A stretch of 14,295 nt of DNA from Candidatus Woesearchaeota archaeon (GTDB lineage: Archaea > Nanobdellota > Nanobdellia > Woesearchaeales > JACPBV01), in NCBI GenBank assembly GCA_019323195.1, contig JAHWHQ010000052.1, forward strand, positions 1 to 14,295, given 5' to 3'. Made by a program: the position numbers and the translations under genes. Under the pieces are notes generated by a model. That model did no database searches and had not been told where the DNA came from. It was given only the letters and a program-made list of their open reading frames with translations. Shown here piece after piece: positions 5,344 through 12,264 of this stretch; positions within the stretch are counted from its first letter, which is position 1; the number at the start of each line of letters is the position of its first letter.

Positions 5344-6534
5344 ATGATGAGGAAAAAAGGACAGGGAGGTTTGAATGCTGCTATCCTTGTAGCAATAATC
5401 GCTGCTTTTATCATAATATACATCCTATTTCTTCCTGCAGGTGACAGGCAGAAGCTCTTGGAAGAGGAGAGTAGTTATGCAGGAAGCACCATATCAAAAA
5501 ACAAGACCATAATCCTTTTTTCTGAGAGTGTAGGCAGGATGGACCCTGTCGGCAGGGTAAGGGACAAGGAGCTTCCTAACGTGAATATATTTGAGACGAC
5601 AAACTCCCAGGTCATAGACACGATTAATCCAATATATGTAAAAAACGGGTGGTTTGACAAGAGCATTAAGGTCATCAAGTTTCATATTGATGACCTGGAT
5701 ATCACAGACAATATAGTATTAATCTTTTCTGCCCCTAAAAGAAAAGGCATCTTGTCCATAAAGCTGAATAATGAGCTGATTTATGAGTATGACATCAATT
5801 CATTGAATGTTGAGCCTATAAAGTTAAAGAAAAACATGCTAAATGAGGATAACGAATTTGAGTTCAGCGTATCCGGTGTCGGAGGGAAGTTCTGGTCAAC
5901 AAACGAGTATGCCCTTGAGGATGTCAAGATAATAGGGGACATAACAGACCTTAGCAGGCAGGAGAGCAGCAATGTCTTTACATTGACAGACACTGAATAC
6001 CAGAACCTGGAGAAGGCAGAGATCAAGTTTGTACCTTACTGCATCACTGCAACTAAAGTAGGGGTGCTGGATTTATTCATTAATAGCAGGAATATCTTTT
6101 CTGCTGTGCCTGTATGCAATGACAGGTATACACAGGAGATACCTATGTCTGCATTAAGTTCCGGGCAGAACAGCGTCATATTCAAGACAAACAAAGGAAA
6201 GTATGCGATAGAGCAGATAAAGCTTAACTTCATGGAGAAGGATGTGCCTGAAGCTGTCTATTACTTTGAGATCAATTCTACAGCTTATGATGTGATCAAT
6301 GATGATAAGGAAGATGAATACGATGCCTTCATAAAGATAAACTTTGTTGAGGACAAGGAGAGGAAAAGGGCGGACTTGAACATAAACGACCATTATGACG
6401 GGATAGACCAGGAGAAAAAGGTATATTCAAGGAAGATAGATGGCTGGCTTGAAGAGGGGAATAATTTCATAAAGATAACTCCAAAAACCGTCCTTGACAT
6501 AATCAATATCAGGGTGGAGCTGGAGGAGAATTGA
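5344..6534 (+). CDS. Single-pass membrane-anchored beta-rich surface protein
   Basis: Function unknown. The protein (396 residues) begins MMRKKGQGGLNAAILV: a basic KKGQ segment, then one hydrophobic helix (about 10-30) ending FLPAGDR, then ~360 mostly beta-strand residues. This predicts a membrane-anchored protein with an outward C-terminus. The start resembles archaeal class III (type IV pilin-like) leaders cut after KKG, except that the usual Glu at +5 is Asn. The rest appears to hold three strand-rich units, seen in repeated patterns such as LSIKLNNELIYEYDI, LDLFINSRNIFSAVPV and ADLNINDHYDGI, like tandem jelly-roll or Ig-like domains. Only two Cys are seen, in PYCITA and PVCNDR. ATG 5344 has AAGGTGA six nt away by the AGG core; ATG 5347 is also possible. 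It opens the five-gene surface cluster. Confidence 0.6.
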   Translation: MMRKKGQGGLNAAILVAIIAAFIIIYILFLPAGDRQKLLEEESSYAGSTISKNKTIILFSESVGRMDPVGRVRDKELPNVNIFETTNSQVIDTINPIYVKNGWFDKSIKVIKFHIDDLDITDNIVLIFSAPKRKGILSIKLNNELIYEYDINSLNVEPIKLKKNMLNEDNEFEFSVSGVGGKFWSTNEYALEDVKIIGDITDLSRQESSNVFTLTDTEYQNLEKAEIKFVPYCITATKVGVLDLFINSRNIFSAVPVCNDRYTQEIPMSALSSGQNSVIFKTNKGKYAIEQIKLNFMEKDVPEAVYYFEINSTAYDVINDDKEDEYDAFIKINFVEDKERKRADLNINDHYDGIDQEKKVYSRKIDGWLEEGNNFIKITPKTVLDIINIRVELEEN

Positions 6535-6566
6535 GCTGGTTCTTTAAGAGTTAGAGAAAGGATTCC

Positions 6567-6619
6567 AAAACAATAACTTTATATATAATTTTATCCAGTA
6601 TTTGAATAAAGCTGGATAA
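6567..6619 (+). promoter_or_regulatory. Promoter/leader copy 2 upstream of the giant membrane protein
   Basis: The first 22 nt (6567-6588, including CAATAACTTTATATATAA) are identical to the promoter at 5266, and the whole 52 bp matches at 43 positions. Within it TTATCCAG (6591-6598) and CTGGATAA (6612-6619) form a perfect 8-bp inverted repeat with a 13-nt loop, which copy 1 lacks. The TATA element is about 100 nt before ATG 6687, so a leader of roughly 75 nt is expected. The remainder of the 152-nt gap (6535-6686) shows nothing else recognisable. Confidence 0.55.
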
Positions 6620-6686
6620 TAGACTAGATGGAAGATTAATGTGTAGGTTATTAGAGTAGATTATCGGTTAAAGGTTGTGAAAAAAG

Positions 6687-9600
6687 ATGGATGATGAAGA
6701 AACAAGAATAAAAAAGGAGGTTCATAAGTGGGTTGATGATTATCTTAGAAAGCCTAGTGGAACTGGTATTGGAGATTCTCATGCTAAAGGGATAAAAAAT
6801 TATTTTGATAAAAAAAAGATTGAGGAACTAAAAATAAAGAATGTTGATCAAGCAAAGGAACATATTAAGGGGTATCTAAATTCTGATGACAAAATTTTCA
6901 TCAATCCAAAAATCCATAAGGCTATGAAAAAGCATATATTGGAAGGAGGGGAAGATGAAATTGCTAGAAGAAAAGCAGAGGAAAGCAACAGAGAGGTAAA
7001 GTCTATATGGGGTAGGGATGCTGAAGAATTTGCTGAGGAGGCTAATGAAAAATACAGAGAAAGAAAATCTATATGGGGCAGGGACGTTAGAGACATAATT
7101 AAAGATACCCAACCTTACAAAAAAGCAGCAGAAAAAGCCCAACAAGCCAAAAAATGGGCAGGTGATAAAGCTAGGTGGGCAGACCAATTCTCTGATGATT
7201 ATTTCCCTACTTTTAAAGGTTTTGCTAAAGAAAAAGGGAGCAAGGGAATAGAGTGGTTTAAGAAAGTAGTGTCCAGTAGATCTCAAGGAAAAGAAGAGAG
7301 TAAAGCTGATAAAGCCAAGGAAAAACCTAAAACAGAGGAAGGAAATTTTTTTGCACTTCTTTTAATTTTTCTTACACTTGCGTTAGTTTTTATTGATTAT
7401 AAGTGGACATATTTTGGAGGTTTGGATTATAGGGTTTACCTTGATGTTTGGAGAGCAGGTGGTTTCGCAGTTCTGTGGATGACGTTTGTTCCAATCTATA
7501 CATTAGCATTATTACTGATTATATGGTTAAGGTTCATTACAAAAGAACATAAAACTGCTTATACTTTCATGCTAGTTGTTGGTGTTTTGCTGATAGCTAA
7601 TACCCTAAGTACAATTTTCGGAATAAAAATCATTCCGATAATAGGTCTTCCTGTTTCAATAGTTGCTTTAATTGGTGCTATGATATTCTCTACTCTAAAG
7701 TTTATGGACCAGGATGAAAGAAATGATTTCCTTTCCTGGGTTATGCTGTTTTTTGTTGTATCTGCAATTCTTTCTTTAGGCGGTCACGAGAGTATTGGCG
7801 GGTTGTTACATTTAATTATCGCTACTCTTGTTTGGTTTTTTATCATAGATACTGAAAAGAATAAAACCGCAGCAAATCATTGGGTCGCTCTGGGGCTGGC
7901 AATAGACTTTTTTGGTTTTGGGATACTGAAAGCATTAATTCCTCTAGCTTCTAATAGTTCACTAATAGCAAATAGATTTGTTTTTCCGATATGGTTTCTT
8001 TTTGTAACATTTTATTCAGCTGAATACAAGAGAAGCAGGTTAATAAAAGCTGTAACTTTTGGGGTATTTATTTTCTATCTTATAGCGTTAGTAGAAGGGG
8101 CTTATGGTTGGCAGAATATCCAAGCAGGTATGAAGGTAAGCCCTGAAGAAAGGGCTGAAGCAAAAAGTTTTGGTAAACTTCTTATGGACAAGCTAAGATC
8201 CTTCCCCGGGAAGATTGTTGCTGAATACCAGGAAGGCATGGAATACGCCACAGGAGGGTACTACCAGGGGAAGGTGGAGGAGAACCAGGACCCGAGAAAC
8301 GAGCTAGGAGTCCACATCGAAAACCTCGAGGCGGCAGACAAGCAGTTCTACCAGAATGAGCAGGTTGTCATCTGGGGAGACCTTAGGGCAAGGACATTGG
8401 AAGAGCCTATAAATGTCTCTATTAGCTGTGAAGCCGGAGGGGTTAATGGAACTATAGTGCCTGCTGAACTGGGGGGTGAAAAGGGGTATGAGATAGAGAA
8501 ACTGGAAGAGATACCTTTTGAGTGCGTATTTGACAGAGAGAACAGGCTTAAGGCAGGGACACAGACTATCAAGGTAAAGACAAGATTCAGTTTCCAGACC
8601 TACGGCTACCTTAAGGCATATTTCATGGATATCGAAAGGATGAGGGCGTTAAGAAGGGAGGATGTGAATCCCTTAAAGGAGTACGGAATCGAAGAGACGC
8701 CTAAGGCCATATACACGAACGGGCCTGTAAAGCTCGGGATGGGGACCATCAGCTCGCTTGTCGGCCTGAACAGGGAATCAGGAACAGATTCAGCAGGATA
8801 CAGCTATATAGGCGTTACAGTACAGCCCCAATGGCTGGGCAGGATAGAAAAAATAACCAACATTACAATCCAGATACCTGAGGATATGGACATATCAGAC
8901 TACAAGTCAGGAACGTTCTGCAGGGAGGGGTTCGAGCCTATAGGGAGCAATGAAGGGAATACAATATATAAGATAACAAATGCAGAGATTAACAGGATAA
9001 AAATCCCTATAACCACATACAAGTCATGGAGATGCCCGATAGACATCCCAAAGGATAAGGTCAATAATATCCTGGGGAATACGCCTGTTGCTGTGCATTA
9101 TTACAGGGCAGGGGTCAGTTATGTATATGAGATTGAAAAGTCGATAAGCGTGTTTATCAAGAATGTCCCTGAATATCAGGAAGAGTTTAAAGGCTGCAAA
9201 ACAGAATGTAATGACAGTGACGGATGCAGATGCATGAGCGATGAATGCTGTGTCCCAAAAGAGGGGATTATTACAAAAGGCTACACATGCGATGATTACC
9301 CCTCAGGCAACAACAGGTGCAGGGGGTATGAGAGGATCATCAAGGATGTGAACGAGGCAGACCTGGAGATAGATGCCTATCTTGCATTAAACCTATTGTG
9401 TGCTCAGGGGTCTGATGACCTGACAATGATCAATGATGTACTTACATCAAAAGGGTTTAAGGTAGATTACTGGACTGAAAAGAATGAAGAGGCTGTTAAA
9501 AAGGTGGTCGAATCGAAAGGGTTTGCGATAGACAGCGAAGCCAGCCAGGCCATTAAACAGCTGATCGATAAGTGCAGCGGCGAATATACAAAAGTGAATT

Positions 9601-9884
9601 ACGTACAATCAGGAGAAAAAAAGATTGCTGACAAGATTGCAGAAACCACAGCCATATTCCATAATGTGGAAGCTAACCTAAAAGAAGATCTGAAAGACCC
9701 TGTAAAAAAAGCTAACCTTAATAAAAAGAAAACAAGGTTCATTGAGCAGGTCCAGGAAGCTAAGAAGGATTTCCAAATTATCAAGGAATATATGCTTAAG
9801 AACTACAACAAAATAATAGATGACAAAATATACCTTGAAAGGCTGGACAAGGCAGAAGCAGACCTGGGCGGATTAGGCTATTAA
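6687..9884 (+). CDS. Giant polytopic membrane protein with lipoprotein-like, cysteine-containing ectodomain
   Basis: Not a family I can name. The 1065 residues divide into: a charged helical cytoplasmic part (1-220) with a twice-repeated KSIWGRD (105-111, 127-133); about nine hydrophobic helices (roughly 221-237, 258-282, 291-311, 313-336, 348-366, 370-387, 399-420, 429-444, 452-472); a beta-rich region (535-826); a Cys cluster (C837, 841, 847, 849, 854, 855, 868, 878); and a helical tail (885-1065). An odd helix number puts the C-terminal half outside. Residues 535-826 follow the two-domain plan of the three downstream lipoproteins: F/Y-x-N-x-x-V near 555, KVKTRFSFQTYGYLKAYFMD for their Y-x-Y-x-T-x-A segment, then NGPVKLGMGTI for their GAPVAVTKIE. 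ATG 6687 follows an in-frame TGA at 6678. Codon and base usage change near residue 500. Pump, channel or scaffold roles cannot be separated from sequence. Confidence 0.65.
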   Translation: MDDEETRIKKEVHKWVDDYLRKPSGTGIGDSHAKGIKNYFDKKKIEELKIKNVDQAKEHIKGYLNSDDKIFINPKIHKAMKKHILEGGEDEIARRKAEESNREVKSIWGRDAEEFAEEANEKYRERKSIWGRDVRDIIKDTQPYKKAAEKAQQAKKWAGDKARWADQFSDDYFPTFKGFAKEKGSKGIEWFKKVVSSRSQGKEESKADKAKEKPKTEEGNFFALLLIFLTLALVFIDYKWTYFGGLDYRVYLDVWRAGGFAVLWMTFVPIYTLALLLIIWLRFITKEHKTAYTFMLVVGVLLIANTLSTIFGIKIIPIIGLPVSIVALIGAMIFSTLKFMDQDERNDFLSWVMLFFVVSAILSLGGHESIGGLLHLIIATLVWFFIIDTEKNKTAANHWVALGLAIDFFGFGILKALIPLASNSSLIANRFVFPIWFLFVTFYSAEYKRSRLIKAVTFGVFIFYLIALVEGAYGWQNIQAGMKVSPEERAEAKSFGKLLMDKLRSFPGKIVAEYQEGMEYATGGYYQGKVEENQDPRNELGVHIENLEAADKQFYQNEQVVIWGDLRARTLEEPINVSISCEAGGVNGTIVPAELGGEKGYEIEKLEEIPFECVFDRENRLKAGTQTIKVKTRFSFQTYGYLKAYFMDIERMRALRREDVNPLKEYGIEETPKAIYTNGPVKLGMGTISSLVGLNRESGTDSAGYSYIGVTVQPQWLGRIEKITNITIQIPEDMDISDYKSGTFCREGFEPIGSNEGNTIYKITNAEINRIKIPITTYKSWRCPIDIPKDKVNNILGNTPVAVHYYRAGVSYVYEIEKSISVFIKNVPEYQEEFKGCKTECNDSDGCRCMSDECCVPKEGIITKGYTCDDYPSGNNRCRGYERIIKDVNEADLEIDAYLALNLLCAQGSDDLTMINDVLTSKGFKVDYWTEKNEEAVKKVVESKGFAIDSEASQAIKQLIDKCSGEYTKVNYVQSGEKKIADKIAETTAIFHNVEANLKEDLKDPVKKANLNKKKTRFIEQVQEAKKDFQIIKEYMLKNYNKIIDDKIYLERLDKAEADLGGLGY

Positions 9885-9904
9885 GGGAGATGATCTAAGA
9901 TAAA

Positions 9905-10990
9905 ATGCAGGCAAAAAAAACAACCACAGCATTAATGATTTGGTTATTAATATTATTGCCCATATACGGCTGCACAAAAACACAAAAAGAGTATACCCCT
10001 TCAGTCACAAGCGAGGAAATCTATACAGGAAAGCAGGGATTAGAGATGGAATTCTTTGAAAATGCGCCTCCTGAAGAGGTCTTTGAAAACAGCCCTGTGC
10101 CTGTCGGCATTAGGCTTTACAACAAGGGCGCTTATGATATAGAAGAAGGACATCTGACCATAGGCCTGGAAAAGGAGTATATAAAATTTAATGCAGACCC
10201 CTCTATAAAAGCGATTGATGATGATAATGTTGATCCTGACGATGCAAACCCGGAACATATGGAATTCAGGCTCAAGGGAAAAGGCGTGGAGCATCCTGAT
10301 GGGGAAAATGAGCTTATAACATTCTTACTCAGGACCCTAGGGAAATTAAATGATAAGGATCCCCAAAGCGAATCACATACATCCCTGATGTCAGTAACAT
10401 CATGTTACGGATACCGGACAAGGGCAGTAGAGACTGTCTGCATAGACACGGATGTCTACGGCTTTAAGAAAAAGGCCTATGATAATGATGAAAAAGGGCC
10501 TGATAAGAACAAAATGCCCTGCACAGTAGGGGACATAACCCTGGCCTCGCAGGGGGCTCCTGTTGCTGTAACCAAGATAGAGAGCGAGATGCTGCCTTTT
10601 GAGGATAATGCAGAGAAGATAAAGCCGAGGTTCACGATAACCATAAAGAATGTTGGAGGCGGGGAGGTAGTCAGGAAAGACCTGACACAGGAGGCATGCT
10701 TATCCACCTCTATAGGATACAAGGAATGGAATTCTGTAAATGTCGAGGCTTATCTCTCTGATCCCGAAAAAGAAGGAAATAAATTGGACTGCGACCTGGT
10801 GAAGGGGGGCAATGAAGATGACGGCACCCTTATACTGAAAGAAAAAGAGGACATAATAAGGTGCTCTTATGAAAAAGGGTTTGATAACACCATGGGCGTA
10901 TTTTCCTCGCCTTTGTATATAATCCTGGACTATGGCTATACTGACACTATATCAACTGAAGTGAAGATCAAGAAACAGCTTACGCACTGA
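9905..10990 (+). CDS. Surface lipoprotein, two Ig-like domains (paralogue 1)
   Basis: Function unknown. A lipoprotein signal is clear: basic start, hydrophobic helix and lipobox PIYGC with C23 as the lipidated residue, so the protein should sit on the outer face of the membrane. Domain 1 (about 45-181) has GLEMEFFENAPPEEVFENSP, then NKGAYD and a segment with C167 and C179 ending CIDTD. Domain 2 (216-357) begins SQGAPVAVTKIE, contains IKNVGGGEVV and probable disulfide partners C296 and C320, and closes with SPLYIILDYGYT. This plan recurs in the next two genes. The gap to the giant membrane gene is only 20 nt and holds GGGAGATGATC as a ribosome binding site, so the two are almost certainly co-transcribed. 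The strand pattern suggests CARDB/Ig-like folds. Confidence 0.65.
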   Translation: MQAKKTTTALMIWLLILLPIYGCTKTQKEYTPSVTSEEIYTGKQGLEMEFFENAPPEEVFENSPVPVGIRLYNKGAYDIEEGHLTIGLEKEYIKFNADPSIKAIDDDNVDPDDANPEHMEFRLKGKGVEHPDGENELITFLLRTLGKLNDKDPQSESHTSLMSVTSCYGYRTRAVETVCIDTDVYGFKKKAYDNDEKGPDKNKMPCTVGDITLASQGAPVAVTKIESEMLPFEDNAEKIKPRFTITIKNVGGGEVVRKDLTQEACLSTSIGYKEWNSVNVEAYLSDPEKEGNKLDCDLVKGGNEDDGTLILKEKEDIIRCSYEKGFDNTMGVFSSPLYIILDYGYTDTISTEVKIKKQLTH

Positions 10991-10999
10991 AGAATATGT

Positions 11000-11152
11000 T
11001 AAGTACAGTTCATAAGTACACACACTACTCGCAGAGAAATCTGCTTCAATAGTGCAGTGGCACCCTGCAGGCGGCGTGCGGCATGCAGGGTGCTCACAGA
11101 ACTATGAGCAGTTTTTAGCGCAATAATGTTGCGTGCGGGTGTGTACTTTACA
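11000..11152. ncRNA. GC-rich multi-hairpin element between lipoprotein genes (candidate RNA or MITE-like repeat)
   Basis: Perfect 10-bp arms AAGTACACAC (11014-11023) and GTGTGTACTT (11139-11148) enclose several possible helices. These are CACTA/TAGTG topped by GCAGA-GAAA-TCTGC (11031-11044, a GNRA tetraloop), GCACCCTGCA/TGCAGGGTGC (11060-11069 and 11084-11093), TGCTCA/TGAGCA (11091-11096 and 11105-11110) and CGCAA/TTGCG (11119-11123 and 11129-11133). Neighbouring helices compete for a few bases. By count 38 of 60 bases are G or C at 11041-11100, against 8 of 50 at 11161-11210. The octamer TAAGTACA occurs at 11000 and again at 11013. There is no ORF. Strand is unknown. No known RNA family is recognised. 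Confidence 0.5.
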
Positions 11153-11174
11153 GGTTTACTTAGTAGAATAGTAA

Positions 11175-11187
11175 GATTTATATAATA
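11175..11187 (+). promoter_or_regulatory. TATA-box promoter of lipoprotein 2
   Basis: TTTATATAA at 11177-11185 is centred about 30 nt before ATG 11211, with no Shine-Dalgarno sequence between. This implies a leaderless transcript starting at or near the ATG. Lipoprotein 2 can therefore be transcribed independently of the upstream genes, and the structured element at 11014-11148 lies upstream of this promoter rather than in its leader. Confidence 0.55.
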
Positions 11188-11210
11188 AGTTAGTATAAAA
11201 ACAGAATAAA

Positions 11211-12209
11211 ATGCCTAAAATGCAAAAAAGGGTTCTAATAGCAGTTTTAGTAGTCCTTATCATCGCTGTTTCAGGATGCAGAAGAGCCAGCGTGGATGAG
11301 CCTACTGAATACAACTACAGGACAGGGACAGAAGGCCTGACCCTTAGCTTCCCTTCCCATACGCCAACACAGATATATGAGAATGATAATGTAAACCTGA
11401 TGGTTGAGATAAGGAATAGCGGGGCTTTTCCGCTTACAGCAGATGAGAAAGGAGAGTTTGAAGGCAAGATATGGATCGGCGGCTATGATAGGGGCATTTT
11501 GACGATAGAGCCGGAATCAGGGCAGAGTGCTGACTTAAATGAAGATGAGCTTGAAGGGAAAAGCTCCTATAATAAGGACGGCGGTTTTAGCGCTGTCGAG
11601 TTTAATATGGATGCAAAGAATCTGCCACAAGGGATGCCTTATTATAAGCCTAGGATCATTGTCACTGCCTCTTACTTCTACAAGACCCTTGCAAATCCCA
11701 TGATCTGTGTCGATCCTGAGCCAAGAAGCACAAGGGTAAGGGAAAAGGTCTGCAATGTAGGGGATTATTCAGCTTCAGGAGCAGGCTCTGGAAAAGGGGT
11801 TGGATCCGGCTTAGGGTCGCAGGGAGCGCCTATCGCTGTGACCAAGATAGAGGAGGATGTAACCAGCAATGATATCCTCTTCAAGATATATATCCAGAAT
11901 TCAGGTAATGGCCTGGTAATATCAAAGGATGATATAGGAACTGACCCTAACATGGGCTATGACTGGAGGGATATCAATAAAGTAGTTATAGAAAGCATTA
12001 AAGTAGGAAACAAACCAATGACAAACTGCAGGCCAAAGGATGTTGTCCAGCTTACTGACGGCAAGGGCTATATCTTCTGCACTTTAAGCAAGAGCCAGGT
12101 AGGGGAAGATGCGTATGTAACCCCATTGAACATACAGTTAAGCTATGGCTATACAACCTCGATAGAGAAAGACATCGAGATATTTGAAGAGGTATCATTT
12201 GGCAGTTAA
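11211..12209 (+). CDS. Surface lipoprotein, two Ig-like domains (paralogue 2)
   Basis: A 332-residue paralogue of the genes on both sides, function unknown. The signal peptide ends in lipobox AVSGC with C23 lipidated. Domain 1 (about 40-170) has GLTLSFPSHTPTQIYENDNV, then EIRNSGAFPL and TASYFYKTLANPMICVDPE. A Gly/Ser-rich linker (about 187-203) separates it from domain 2 (204-325), which starts SQGAPIAVTKIE and has IYIQNSGNGLV. Its likely disulfide pair is C273/C290, and it ends TPLNIQLSYGYT. The identity to paralogue 1 is highest at the domain 2 start. The start at ATG 11211 fits the TATA position; ATG 11220 is an alternative that also leaves a good signal peptide. The flexible linker is not visible in paralogue 3. 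Confidence 0.65.
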   Translation: MPKMQKRVLIAVLVVLIIAVSGCRRASVDEPTEYNYRTGTEGLTLSFPSHTPTQIYENDNVNLMVEIRNSGAFPLTADEKGEFEGKIWIGGYDRGILTIEPESGQSADLNEDELEGKSSYNKDGGFSAVEFNMDAKNLPQGMPYYKPRIIVTASYFYKTLANPMICVDPEPRSTRVREKVCNVGDYSASGAGSGKGVGSGLGSQGAPIAVTKIEEDVTSNDILFKIYIQNSGNGLVISKDDIGTDPNMGYDWRDINKVVIESIKVGNKPMTNCRPKDVVQLTDGKGYIFCTLSKSQVGEDAYVTPLNIQLSYGYTTSIEKDIEIFEEVSFGS

Positions 12210-12219
12210 ATTTAAATAG
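12208..12219 (+). promoter_or_regulatory. Possible TATA box before lipoprotein 3
   Basis: AAATTTAAATAG overlaps the stop codon of lipoprotein 2 and lies about 50 nt before the next ATG. A strong ribosome binding site, AGGAGG at 12251-12256, lies 8 nt before ATG 12265. Lipoprotein 3 may thus have a leadered transcript of its own, or simply be translated from the upstream transcript. Confidence 0.3.
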
Positions 12220-12264
12220 TAGGATTATAAAATCAATTAAAATATCTTAAAGGAGGATGATAAA

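Noticed and set aside
5256..5423. N-terminal extension of the Pelota frame to 5423
   Set aside because: It would run through the TATA promoter and across the start of the divergent gene; homologous Pelota proteins begin at the ATG at 5255.
6687..9884. Two separate genes joined by a lost stop or assembly error
   Set aside because: The frame is continuous across the composition break, and an odd number of membrane helices places the second half sensibly outside; a real fusion or mosaic is simpler, though chimeric assembly should still be checked.
11014..11148. Known structural RNA such as RNase P RNA, SRP RNA or a tRNA
   Set aside because: Length, helix order and the absence of their conserved loop sequences do not fit any of these.
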